Assembly (NCBI GenBank): GCA_030754655.1
Contig: JASLZX010000012.1
Span: forward strand, 1-37,092
Direction: 5' to 3'
DNA: 37,092 nucleotides
Source: UBA8886 sp002731655
GTDB taxonomy: Archaea > Thermoplasmatota > Poseidoniia > MGIII > CG-Epi1
Of this stretch, positions 15,951 through 23,985 are shown piece after piece. Both the position numbers and the translations under genes were made by a program. The notes below the pieces were generated by a model. It saw only the letters and a program-made list of their open reading frames with translations. It ran no database searches and was not told the origin of the DNA. Positions within the stretch are counted from its first letter, which is position 1, and each line of letters opens with the position of its first letter.

Positions 15951-16802
15951 TCAGGCTGCCGCTTCGAGGCCGGCAACGAACTCGGCGCAGTGCGAATCGA
16001 GTGCTTTAAGGGCTTGCTCCAGCGCCAGTTTGGCGCTCACGGCGCCGTTGGTCTCGAACTCGAAGAGGTAGTGGTCGGTCAGGGTCTCGACCTCAATAGC
16101 CTCCTCGGCCTTGGGGTCGTCGTGGTACCGCCGCAGGTTGCGGATGGCCTGGTACGCCTTGGCCGGGTCTTTGAGGATCTGCGCCTTGCCGCTTTTCTTG
16201 AAGCCGCCGGTGCCGGCAGTCTCAACCAGCTCCTTGGCGCGGCTACCGCTGATTTTCACAGTCTGCGCTTCGTAGAACCGGGGTGCGACGACCGCCTGCC
16301 ACTTGGCGTGCCGGGAGCCGGTGCCGATGATGGCGCGGGCGTAGACCAGGATGGCCTGCCCCTCGCCCAGTTTGACGATGGGAACGTGCGGGTCGGGAAT
16401 CGCGAGTGACTTGTCGCCGTTGACTGGCTCCAGGTCGCCCGAGTAGACTGTGCATGGCCCCTGCTTGTGGAGCGAATACATGATTTCCGGCTGCTGCTCC
16501 GGGTCGTCCAGCGCCGCGCCAAAGGCGGCGATGGTGTCTGCATCAGTCGGGACCGGCAGCATTCCCAGTCGGTGCGCCACGATTTCATTGAACATGGCGC
16601 TGATGGATTCATACTCGTGCTCTTCGCCTTCCTCGTCTGTCCAGGAGCCGAGTGCCCCCATGTGGAAGTCGACTTCATGGATTCCGAGGCATGGAACCAT
16701 TGCGATCATCGAACGGCGCAGCGAGTTGAGGAATGAGTAGTTGACCTCCTCGAATTCGAGCAGTCCGTAGTCATCGCGCATTTCGCGTATTGTGAGCTTC
16801 AT
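15951..16802 (-). CDS. rpoD: DNA-directed RNA polymerase subunit D (Rpo3)
   Basis: Assembly subunit of archaeal RNA polymerase, equivalent to eukaryotic RPB3 and bacterial alpha. It dimerises with subunit L and nucleates the enzyme. 283 aa. The N-terminal alpha-like motif 'SFLNSLRRSMIAMVPCLGI' is followed by 'FNEIVAHRLGMLPVP'. The insert domain contains FEAQ-like 'RFYEAQTVKI'. The C-terminus 'LTDHYLFEFETNGAVSAKLAL' completes the dimerisation fold. Some archaeal D subunits carry a [4Fe-4S] domain with clustered CxxC motifs; only isolated cysteines are present here, so no cluster is expected. ATG overlaps the uS11 stop by one base (TGATG). Confidence 0.95.
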   Translation of the reverse strand: MKLTIREMRDDYGLLEFEEVNYSFLNSLRRSMIAMVPCLGIHEVDFHMGALGSWTDEEGEEHEYESISAMFNEIVAHRLGMLPVPTDADTIAAFGAALDDPEQQPEIMYSLHKQGPCTVYSGDLEPVNGDKSLAIPDPHVPIVKLGEGQAILVYARAIIGTGSRHAKWQAVVAPRFYEAQTVKISGSRAKELVETAGTGGFKKSGKAQILKDPAKAYQAIRNLRRYHDDPKAEEAIEVETLTDHYLFEFETNGAVSAKLALEQALKALDSHCAEFVAGLEAAA

Positions 16803-17188
16803 CAGACCCTCCGTCCGCGGCGCCCGCCCTTGGGCTTGCCACCATCGTGCGGAATTGGCGTAACGTCGTCGATGCGCGTAATCCGGATGCCGGCGCGCGT
16901 CAGCGCCCGGATGGCCGCCTGCGCTCCCGGCCCAGGGTTGCCGCCCCGCTTGCCACCAGCGCCGCGCAGCCGTACCTGCACTTGCCCAATGCCGCGCTCC
17001 TTGAGGGTGTCAGCGACCTGGTTGGCCGCGAGCATTGCCGCGTGGGGACGCGATTCTTCGCGCTGTGCCCGTACGACCATGCCGCCCGAGCACTTGGCGA
17101 TGGTCTCCGCCCCCGTTGCGTCGGTGACTGTGATAATGACGTTGTTGTGCGACGCAAAGATGTGCGCCACGGCCCAGCGCTCGCTCAT
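16802..17188 (-). CDS. rps11: Small ribosomal subunit protein uS11
   Basis: 128 aa, the expected archaeal length. It has the N-terminal 'WAVAHIFASHNNVIITVTDATG', the central 'MVVRAQREESRPHAAMLAA' and the C-terminal uS11 signature 'ITRIDDVTPIPHDGGKPKGG' with a basic tail GRRGRRV. It sits at the 16S platform. The start ATG overlaps the uS4 stop by four bases (ATGA), and the stop overlaps rpoD, so translation is probably coupled through the cluster. Confidence 0.97.
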   Translation of the reverse strand: MSERWAVAHIFASHNNVIITVTDATGAETIAKCSGGMVVRAQREESRPHAAMLAANQVADTLKERGIGQVQVRLRGAGGKRGGNPGPGAQAAIRALTRAGIRITRIDDVTPIPHDGGKPKGGRRGRRV

Positions 17189-17955
17189 GCCTTTTCCTCG
17201 CTGGCGTCGCCTGTCTTGATTTTTTCAGGCGCCTTTTTGGCCACAGCGGCGGGAGCTTCTGCAGGCTTTTCCGCCTCTGGCGAGGATTTTGCCTTCTTCT
17301 CGGCAGGAGCTTCTGCAGGCTTTTCCGCCTCTGGCGAGGATTTTGCCTTCTTCTCGGCGGGAGCTCCCGCTTTCTCTTCCTTCGCCGGAGCCGCTGGTGC
17401 TTCTTCCTCCGCCGCTTCCTTGTCGAAGTCCGCGTCGGTGCGCGGCTTGGGCCGGACCGGGTGGAGGTCGCTCATGAGCGGCGAGCCACTGAAGTAGGCA
17501 ATCTGCTTCTCCTGCATGCGGGTGACCAGCATGCCGGGAACCCGTGCCACGGTACCGTCGATGGTGACGTGACCGTGCGTAATCAGCTGCCGCGACTGCT
17601 TTGGTGTAGATGCGAGTCCCTGTAGGTAAACCTGCGTCTGTAGTCGCCTGTCGAGCAGTTTTTCGACATCCATCCGCAGCACATCCTCGAGGTTGGAGCC
17701 ACGGTCTAGCAGCCCGAGCCGGTCGAGCCGGCCCAGCAGCAGCCTGCGCTCCTTCTGCGCCTGTTCCGAGGTGGCGGCGGTGAGCTTTCGTGCTTGCTGT
17801 CGCATCTGCCGCACGTTCGTGCTTGCTTTCCAGATTTCACGCTTGTTCTTGAGCCCGTACTGGTGGACCAGCGCGCTCTCCTTCTCAATGCGTTCCTTCT
17901 GCCAAGGGTGTGATGGAGTATCGTAATGTTTGCGGGGAAATCGAGGGTCGCCCAT
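17185..17955 (-). CDS. rps4: Small ribosomal subunit protein uS4 with acidic/Ala-Lys-rich C-terminal extension
   Basis: 256 aa. The first about 170 residues are a normal archaeal uS4: N-terminal 'MGDPRFPRKHYDTPSHPW', then 'LLDRRLQTQVYLQGLASTP' and the S4 RNA-binding domain 'KQSRQLITHGHVTIDGTVAR'. Residues about 171-256 are a low-complexity tail of Ala, Glu, Lys and Pro that includes two 18-residue tandem repeats (core AEKKAKSSPEAEKPAEAP). Archaeal uS4 is usually about 160-190 aa, so the tail is an extra, probably disordered, extension. It could still be translated as part of the protein, because the frame is open and overlaps the uS11 start (ATGA). uS13 lies 4 bp upstream. Confidence 0.94.
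   Translation of the reverse strand: MGDPRFPRKHYDTPSHPWQKERIEKESALVHQYGLKNKREIWKASTNVRQMRQQARKLTAATSEQAQKERRLLLGRLDRLGLLDRGSNLEDVLRMDVEKLLDRRLQTQVYLQGLASTPKQSRQLITHGHVTIDGTVARVPGMLVTRMQEKQIAYFSGSPLMSDLHPVRPKPRTDADFDKEAAEEEAPAAPAKEEKAGAPAEKKAKSSPEAEKPAEAPAEKKAKSSPEAEKPAEAPAAVAKKAPEKIKTGDASEEKA
17252..17359. repeat. Two tandem 54-bp repeats in the rps4 3' extension
   Basis: Unit 1 (17252-17305) and unit 2 (17306-17359) are identical except for one base (a17305 versus g17359). A fragment of a third unit starts at 17360. The period is 54 bp (18 codons), so the frame is kept. The near-identity suggests a recent duplication by slippage or unequal recombination. Confidence 0.93.
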
Positions 17956-17959
17956 AATT

Positions 17960-18424
17960 CTACTTCTTAGTTAGGACCTTCTTGCGGCTGACGCCCAGCG
18001 CTAGGCCATGCCGTCCGTTGGAGTATGTGCGCTGGCCGCGGACCTTGTGCCCCGAAGCGTGTCGTACACCGCGATAGCACTTGATTTTCTTCAGTCGGTT
18101 AATGTCCTCTTCCTGCGTCATCTTCAATTCGATGCTCACCTGATGCATGTCTTCGCCCGAGTCGTAGTCCCGCTGCCGGTTCGTGAGCCAGGTCGGGACG
18201 CTTCCAGCGGCGGCGCGAATTGCCTCTTCCAGCCGGACGACGTTCTCGTCATCCAGTTCTCCAGTGGGGCGTGCAGGGTCGAGTTTCAGTTGGGTAATCA
18301 GTGCGTTGCTGATGCGCTGCCCAATGCCTTTGATGGAGGGCAGCGCATACGCCAGCTTCTGCTCTCCGGGGATGTCCGTTTCTGCAATGCGGACTATGTA
18401 TTTGAATTCGCTATCTTCGGCCAA
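17960..18424 (-). CDS. rps13: Small ribosomal subunit protein uS13
   Basis: 154 aa, archaeal length. It has 'YIVRIAETDIPGEQKLAYAL' near the N-terminus, the helix-two-turn-helix 'IKGIGQRISNAL' and the C-terminal 'CYRGVRHASGHKVRGQRTYS' with the basic end KKVLTKK. First gene of the uS13-uS4-uS11-rpoD-tRNA-Leu cluster, a conserved archaeal order. The start appears to be TTG at 18424, preceded by GGGAGG and a 5-nt spacer; no ATG or GTG fits. TATA GCATATAAAT (18471-18480) predicts a leader of about 25 nt. Confidence 0.95.
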   Translation of the reverse strand: MAEDSEFKYIVRIAETDIPGEQKLAYALPSIKGIGQRISNALITQLKLDPARPTGELDDENVVRLEEAIRAAAGSVPTWLTNRQRDYDSGEDMHQVSIELKMTQEEDINRLKKIKCYRGVRHASGHKVRGQRTYSNGRHGLALGVSRKKVLTKK

Positions 18425-18551
18425 ATATTCCTCCCTGAGGACTCAGGAGTTGGCGGCAGTCTAGACCCCTATTTATATGCTTTCCTTTAGGAGAGCACTC
18501 TCCCGTCGGGGGTGACAATTCTTTATAGCCGGGGTCTGGTCGCGCAGTCGC
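18425..18551. promoter_or_regulatory. Divergent promoter region of uS13 operon (-) and PKD protein (+) with two palindromes
   Basis: Minus: TATA GCATATAAAT at 18471-18480, about 51 nt before the uS13 TTG. Plus: CTTTATAG at 18521-18528, 27 nt before ATG 18552. Two 6-2-6 palindromes are present: CCTGAG-GA-CTCAGG (18434-18447, within the predicted uS13 mRNA leader) and GGAGAG-CA-CTCTCC (18490-18503, midway between the two TATA boxes). The first extends in RNA to a hairpin in which CUCC at the leader 5' end pairs with the Shine-Dalgarno GGAG. Confidence 0.6.
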
Positions 18552-19277
18552 ATGAAGAAGCTGAGCCTGATAATCTTGCTGCTGCTGCTCATTGCCGGCG
18601 CCAGCGCTGGCGCTGGATACTGGTTCCTAGTCCTCGAGGCTGATGATGATGACGGAGAGGAACAGGTCAACCACACCCCCACCGCCAGGATTGCGATGGA
18701 GCCGACCGACGGCAAGGTCGGGGTTGGTGAGGAGCTTTCGCTCTCGGGCCACCTCTCGAGCGATTCTGATAACGACCCGCTGGTCTACAACTGGGATTTC
18801 GGCGACGGCAACACCTCCTCGGGGCTGATGACCACCCACACCTGGGATGTGGTGGGGGGCTATTCGGTGACCCTCACTGTCAGCGACCCCGCCAACGCTA
18901 CAGATTCGGACATTGTGCAAGTAACTGTTTCCAGCGGCTCGAACGTCTACACCGACGACCGCTCGGGCGACGTCCAGTGCCAGCTTACGGGCGGTAGCTG
19001 CAACTCTGAAGAGGAGTATTTTCCGGTAGAGGCAGACGCCGCGCGGGTAGCGCTGGGGTGGAACCTGACCGACGACCGGACCCTTACAACTTCTGAGGTG
19101 AGCATTTCTGTCTTCAACGGCACCGGCGACGAGATTTTCAATAACACCTACACCGAAGGCAGTTTCTCCGTGGAGTTCTCGGGCGGGCAGGTTGATAGCG
19201 TCGGTGACTGGACCTGGCGCATCGAGGCTACCGCGGGTGCGATGTCCTACGAGCTCTCTATTCGCGTCGAATACTAG
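18552..19277 (+). CDS. Membrane-anchored PKD-domain protein
   Basis: 241 aa. An N-terminal signal/anchor helix lies at about 4-28, then an acidic linker DDDDGEE. A PKD domain at about 43-127 has the typical 'DSDNDPLVYNWDFGDG' (WDFGDG 81-86) and 'TVSDPANATDSDIVQVTV'. A second beta-rich domain of about 110 residues has NxT sequons. It is probably an external surface or adhesion protein; the partner is unknown. ATG at 18552 with a TATA box 27 nt upstream (leaderless). The stop overlaps the convergent methyltransferase stop by 4 bp. Confidence 0.78.
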   Translation: MKKLSLIILLLLLIAGASAGAGYWFLVLEADDDDGEEQVNHTPTARIAMEPTDGKVGVGEELSLSGHLSSDSDNDPLVYNWDFGDGNTSSGLMTTHTWDVVGGYSVTLTVSDPANATDSDIVQVTVSSGSNVYTDDRSGDVQCQLTGGSCNSEEEYFPVEADAARVALGWNLTDDRTLTTSEVSISVFNGTGDEIFNNTYTEGSFSVEFSGGQVDSVGDWTWRIEATAGAMSYELSIRVEY

Positions 19278-20254
19278 TCACGCTCGAGCACCAGCAGGTG
19301 ACGCGTCAGTGACCCATGTACATACCACTCGCAGCGGTGCAGCTCACTGAACCCCGTCTGCGGCAGCAGCGCCGGGTCCGGCAGCGCCAGTACCAGCCGC
19401 CCGCCGGTCGGCAGCGCCTCCGCGCAAGCGGCGCTGAAGCGCGCGAGCAGCTCCCCGAGCGGCTCGCGCGCGGTCGACGCGGAGCGGCCGTAGGGCGGGT
19501 CGGTCGCAATCGCGTCAGGCCGCGTGCGCTGCACCACGGTGGCCGCGTCACCCTGTTCCAGTGTCGCGGCGAAGCCGAAGTGCCGCAAGTTTTCGCGCGA
19601 CGCGGCGACCATCTCACCGTCGACGTCGCTGCCGCTCGCCTCCAGTCCGCAGTCGGCTGCCTCAATCAGCAGCCCGCCGGTGCCGCAGAACGGGTCGAGC
19701 AGCTGCCCGTCGCCTGACGGGAGCGCCAGATTGACCATAGCGCGCGCCAGCCGCGGCGGCAGCGAGACCGGTGCGAAGCGCGGCCGCCGGTTCAGGTGAT
19801 GTTCGAGGCAGCGGTGGTAGCCGCTTGGCTCGCGCTCGAGCATGAGCTCGAGCGCATCGCCCTGAAAAACGCGCACCGTGATTTCAGGTCGCTCCAGGTC
19901 GACGCGCCCGTGCCTCGCCAGCGTGGCACCGAGCCGCTGATTGACCGCCTGCGGCTCAAGCGGTCCGGGTGAGCAGCGCACCGCGAAGCGCGCGCCGCCC
20001 AAGTCGATGGCGGCCGCGGCGGTTTCCAGCTCCGCTAGCGAGCTAGCGGCGGCGAGTTCACCGCCGCTCCGCACCATCCCCAGCCGCCCCAGCAACCCGG
20101 CCGGCGGCGGCCGCGCCAGTGTGCAGTGCAACCGCAATCCGCTGGCCGCCGCGAGCGCGGGCGCGCAGTTGGCCGCCGATAGCAGTCCTTCCAGTTCGGC
20201 GCGCGCCAGTTGCGACTGCTCACCGCCTAGCTCGAAGATCCACTCGCCCGCCAT
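19274..20254 (-). CDS. THUMP-type tRNA (guanine-N2)-methyltransferase, aTrm11/TrmG10-like
   Basis: 326 aa. The N-terminal half (about 1-155) is divergent and would hold the ferredoxin-like/THUMP RNA-binding region. The C-terminal half is a class I SAM methyltransferase with SAM-binding LLDPFCGTGGLLIEA (about 194-208), SDVDGEMVAAS and the catalytic NPPY-type motif DPPYGRS (about 251-257), which is typical of N2-guanine methylation. Archaeal TrmG10/aTrm11 makes m2G/m2,2G at tRNA position 10. A related Trm14 (m2G6) specificity cannot be excluded. ATG at 20254, directly back to back with the uppS upstream region. Confidence 0.82.
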   Translation of the reverse strand: MAGEWIFELGGEQSQLARAELEGLLSAANCAPALAAASGLRLHCTLARPPPAGLLGRLGMVRSGGELAAASSLAELETAAAAIDLGGARFAVRCSPGPLEPQAVNQRLGATLARHGRVDLERPEITVRVFQGDALELMLEREPSGYHRCLEHHLNRRPRFAPVSLPPRLARAMVNLALPSGDGQLLDPFCGTGGLLIEAADCGLEASGSDVDGEMVAASRENLRHFGFAATLEQGDAATVVQRTRPDAIATDPPYGRSASTAREPLGELLARFSAACAEALPTGGRLVLALPDPALLPQTGFSELHRCEWYVHGSLTRHLLVLERD

Positions 20255-20302
20255 GTGCTGGGAGCGGCCGGCTTCATATATGGGTCGCGAAGGTACTGCG
20301 CC

Positions 20303-21082
20303 GTGTTATTCAGGCTGGGGCGACTGCTGGGGCCGATCTATTCGGTCTACCAGAAACGGCTGGTGCGCAACTTGCAGAAAGGGCCAATGCCGCATCACCT
20401 TGCAGTCATCATGGACGGCAACCGCCGCTTCGCCGAACAGCTCGGACTGGCGCCGTTTGAGGGCCATTTGCGCGGTCGCGGCAAGCTGGAAGAGATGATG
20501 GAGTGGTGTCAGGAACTGGGCATTCGCGTCCTGACGGTCTACGCCTTTTCGACCGAGAACCTCGACCGCCCGAAAGAAGAACTTGAGACGCTTATGGACC
20601 TTTTCGCCGACGCGTTCCGGCAAGTGGGTGACGACCCCCGCATCCATGGTAGCCGCGTCCGCGTCTGCGCACTGGGGCACCGTGAGCTGCTGCCGGAGCG
20701 GGTGCGCGACGCGATTGCGTACGCCGAGGAAAAGACGGCGCACTACGAAGATTATCGCTACAATATTGCCGTCGCCTACGGTGGCCGCCAGGAAATCATC
20801 CAGGCGATGCGGCAGCTGGCGCGAAGGGTGCAGGCGGGCGAGCTGGCGCCCGACGAGATTGATACCGAGATGGTCTCAAAGCATCTCTATACCGGTGACC
20901 TGCCTGACCCCGACCTGATTCTGCGCACCTCGGGCGAGGAACGGGTCAGCAATTTCCTGCTGTGGCAGCTCGCGTACTCGGAGTTCTATTTCGCCGATGT
21001 CTACTGGCCGGCGCTGCGCAAGGTGGACTTCCTGCGCGCCATCCGCGCCTACCAGCAGCGACGGCGGCGGCGCGGCCTCTGA
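20303..21082 (+). CDS. uppS: cis-Prenyltransferase (polyprenyl diphosphate synthase, UppS family)
   Basis: 259 aa. Extends an allylic diphosphate with cis isoprene units to make the lipid carrier for glycan transfer; archaeal members often start from geranylgeranyl-PP. Family motifs are HHLAVIMDGNRRFAEQ (31-46) with the catalytic Asp in DGNRR, 'GHLRGRGKLEEMMEWC', 'LTVYAFSTENLDRPKEE', 'YGGRQEII', 'DLILRTSGEERVSNFLLWQ' and 'FADVYWP'. The GTG at 20303 is preferred because the TATA-like CATATAT (20275-20281) lies 25 nt before it. An open frame extends to 20255 but would place the promoter inside the gene. The RND gene follows after 35 bp. Confidence 0.93.
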   Translation: MLFRLGRLLGPIYSVYQKRLVRNLQKGPMPHHLAVIMDGNRRFAEQLGLAPFEGHLRGRGKLEEMMEWCQELGIRVLTVYAFSTENLDRPKEELETLMDLFADAFRQVGDDPRIHGSRVRVCALGHRELLPERVRDAIAYAEEKTAHYEDYRYNIAVAYGGRQEIIQAMRQLARRVQAGELAPDEIDTEMVSKHLYTGDLPDPDLILRTSGEERVSNFLLWQLAYSEFYFADVYWPALRKVDFLRAIRAYQQRRRRRGL

Positions 21083-21117
21083 ACACGCTTATTAGGTGTG
21101 CCGGCCTGCCGGCGGCG

Positions 21118-23985
21118 ATGCTCGACCGCGCCGCACGGCTACCGCTCGAACGCCCGCGCGAGATTGTCGCGGCAACCATCGTGATTACTCTGCTGCTGGC
21201 GCCATTCCTGCAGGACGTTTCCTTCAGCACCGACGTCGAGGCGTTTCTACCGGATTCGCCGGCGGTCGCCAACCACGAGCGGACCGAGGTACTGTTCGGG
21301 CAGGAATCTAAGGTGGCGCAGCTCTACCTCGTGCCCTCTAGCGGCCGGAACAACGTCCTGACGATGCCGGCGCTGCTCGAGATGCTCGACCTGCACCAGC
21401 GGGTGGAGCGGATTCCGGGCGTCACCAACGTCGTTTCGGTGGCTGGCTTCTTCGACCAGGCGCTCGCCGACGGCGGCCGCTCGCTCAACGCGGTGAGCCA
21501 GGATACCTGTCCCTGGGAGCAGGTGCATGACTCGCTGGGGTCGCTCGAAGGGGGCAACTACTCGGTTGCCGATGTCGATTTCGTGACTGACGTGCTGGTC
21601 CACCGTAACCTGGACTGGACTGGTTTCTGGTTCCCTGAGGAGGGCGAATGCCGTCCCGGACCTAACGCGACTGCGGCACTCATCCTGGCCTATATGGAAC
21701 CGGGGCTCGACAACGAACAGAAGAAGCAGGTGGGCATCAAGCTGCGCGAGCTGGCGATAGAGTGGAACGATTACGCGACCGAGCAGGAAGCGGAGGCGTT
21801 CTCGGTGGACCTGCTGGCGCACGACGTCGATGAGTCAACTCACCTCACCAACCTGATGATGGGCGCCGGGATGCTGGTGATGACTGTACTCCTGCTCTGG
21901 TTCAGCTTCCGCCACTGGTCGTATGTCCTGCTGCCGTTGCTGACGCTGGCGCTGGCTATTGCCTGGACTTTCGCCTTTACGGGGCTGCTCGGAATCCAGT
22001 TGACCGCGATTGACGTGGCGGTAATGCCGCTGGTCGTCGGCCTCGGTATAGACTTCGCAGTCCACCTCAGCCGGCGCTACCAGGAGGAACTGCACTTGGG
22101 CCGTTCGGTTTCTGGTGCGATGGAGGTGTCGCTGCAGCACACGGGGCGCGCACTGACGCTGGCGATGCTGACTACTGTGATTGCGTTCCTCTCCGGGGTT
22201 ACGGCGGGAGTGGGACCGGTGCGAGACTTCAGCCTCATCTGCGCCTTTGGCATCGCCGCCGCATTCCTGCTGACAGTCTTCTTCCACTCCTCGCTGCGGT
22301 TCTGGCTCGACTCGCGCGGCGCGACTCCCGCCGCGCTACACGATACTCCTGAGTTAGTTGAGGTAACTATCGCGCGAGCGGCGATGGCGGTCGAGCAGCG
22401 ACCGCTCACAATCTTGGCGGCGGTCGCGGTGATTACGCTGGTAGCGCTGGCGGGAGCGACCAAGCTCGATACCTCCTTCTCAATCGAGGATTTCCTCTCG
22501 GACGACCTGCCAATCATGTCCACGGCCAGCTCCATCCAGACCGATTTCCGTGGCGCTAGCTACGCCCAGTCGCAAATCCTGATTGAGGGCAACCTGACCT
22601 ACCGCGATTTCCTCGATGACCTAAGCCGGCTACAATTCGGTGACGGTTCAGGCGAGTATGGTTTTGTTGATGACACCTATATAATTCAGGTTGGCGCCGA
22701 ACCAAGGGTAGATTCAATCCAGACGCTGGTGCAGACAGCAATTGACGCCGAGTCCTATTCGGTTTCCAGTGGGAACAACCTGACCCATGAATGGCAGGCG
22801 ACGGTTCCCTTCACGCTCCCAGCCCGCGAAACGATGCAGGTGTCATGGACCACTGAGCACCCCGGCACGCCGGCGCTCCTGACGCTCGAGGTAAGTGTGA
22901 TCTGGCTCAACACCAGTGGGATGCAGAGCAGCACGGCCAGCTACCAGGCTGACGCTTGGGGAGGCTCACCCACTGCCGACAGTTTCGCCTTCACGGTCGC
23001 CATCCCCGAAACTGCCGCGCAAGCCCACCTGCGGTTTACGCACGCCAACGACACGCGCGACGACCCGCTGGTCGAGAACATCGTGGTCCGCAGTGGTGAT
23101 TTCCTCTTCGTCCAGTCGCTGCGCCATAGTTTCCATTTGACGCATGAGGCGGTCAGCTTCAGCCAGACTAGCGACGGTGATATCGGGGAGCTTTTCGATT
23201 ATTTGTGGCAGCGCGATCTTGACGTGGCAGACGTATTCCTCGGCACCACCTACGCTGAGCAGGCGCGGCAGCTCCTGCACCGCGACGCTGCCGGCGTGTA
23301 TGACGCGGCTGTGGTCCGTATCTTCGTCGGGCCGACGCGCAACAACGAGCTGGACAACGAGGGGCTGGAGCAGTTGCTGGTGCAGCTGCACGAAGATGTC
23401 CCGGAGGACGGTTTCCCCGGCGCCGAGGTATCCTTTACCGGAGGCCACATCCTGACGATTACGACTGTCAATGCCATCCAGAACACCCAGCTCGCCTCAA
23501 CGCTAGTGGCGCTATTCCTGGCGGCGGTGCTACTGGTCGGTATTTACCGCCATGCGGGGTTGGGGCTGCTCAATATCCTGCCGGTAATCTTGGCCGCCAT
23601 CTGGATTATGGGCACCATGGCGGCGCTGGGAATCACCCTGAACGTGATGACGGTGATGGTCACCGCGCTTACGGTTGGACTAGGTATTGATTACGCTATC
23701 CACATCGTCGAACGATATCGCGAGGAATCGCAGCACCGGGGCGAACAGGCGGCGCTGGAAAACACGATTTACCAGACCGGCGCGGCGCTGCTGATTTCGG
23801 GGCTGACGACCGTGGCTGGTTTCGCGGTGCTATTGCTGAGCCCGATGCCGCTGGTGCGCAACTTCGGGATAATTACTGCCGCGACTATTGTCTACTCGGT
23901 CGTCATCGCAATTCTGGTGCTGCCCAGCCTGATATGGGCTGGTAACCGGCTCAGTGAGTGGGTCAGCCAGCAGTGGTCTGGCTGA
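21118..23985 (+). CDS. RND/MMPL-superfamily exporter (HAE3-like)
   Basis: 955 aa with two internal repeats. Each has one helix, a large external domain and a bundle of about five helices. The first helix is at about 15-32, followed by 'SFSTDVEAFLPDSP', characteristic of archaeal RND proteins. Helix 4-type motifs are GLGIDFAVHLSRRYQEE in repeat 1 and GLGIDYAIHIVERYREE in repeat 2; their Asp residues are the expected proton-relay positions. Family members use the proton gradient to export lipids or hydrophobic compounds. The substrate is unknown; following uppS suggests, weakly, an isoprenoid or envelope lipid. ATG at 21118 with CTTATTAG 26 nt upstream (21088-21095); the frame is open further upstream but overlaps uppS. 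The 3' end overlaps the convergent CBS protein by 23 bp. Confidence 0.9.
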   Translation: MLDRAARLPLERPREIVAATIVITLLLAPFLQDVSFSTDVEAFLPDSPAVANHERTEVLFGQESKVAQLYLVPSSGRNNVLTMPALLEMLDLHQRVERIPGVTNVVSVAGFFDQALADGGRSLNAVSQDTCPWEQVHDSLGSLEGGNYSVADVDFVTDVLVHRNLDWTGFWFPEEGECRPGPNATAALILAYMEPGLDNEQKKQVGIKLRELAIEWNDYATEQEAEAFSVDLLAHDVDESTHLTNLMMGAGMLVMTVLLLWFSFRHWSYVLLPLLTLALAIAWTFAFTGLLGIQLTAIDVAVMPLVVGLGIDFAVHLSRRYQEELHLGRSVSGAMEVSLQHTGRALTLAMLTTVIAFLSGVTAGVGPVRDFSLICAFGIAAAFLLTVFFHSSLRFWLDSRGATPAALHDTPELVEVTIARAAMAVEQRPLTILAAVAVITLVALAGATKLDTSFSIEDFLSDDLPIMSTASSIQTDFRGASYAQSQILIEGNLTYRDFLDDLSRLQFGDGSGEYGFVDDTYIIQVGAEPRVDSIQTLVQTAIDAESYSVSSGNNLTHEWQATVPFTLPARETMQVSWTTEHPGTPALLTLEVSVIWLNTSGMQSSTASYQADAWGGSPTADSFAFTVAIPETAAQAHLRFTHANDTRDDPLVENIVVRSGDFLFVQSLRHSFHLTHEAVSFSQTSDGDIGELFDYLWQRDLDVADVFLGTTYAEQARQLLHRDAAGVYDAAVVRIFVGPTRNNELDNEGLEQLLVQLHEDVPEDGFPGAEVSFTGGHILTITTVNAIQNTQLASTLVALFLAAVLLVGIYRHAGLGLLNILPVILAAIWIMGTMAALGITLNVMTVMVTALTVGLGIDYAIHIVERYREESQHRGEQAALENTIYQTGAALLISGLTTVAGFAVLLLSPMPLVRNFGIITAATIVYSVVIAILVLPSLIWAGNRLSEWVSQQWSG

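Noticed and set aside
17252..17359. CRISPR-like repeat
   Set aside because: Only two adjoining units with no spacers, in frame inside rps4; it is a coding tandem duplication.
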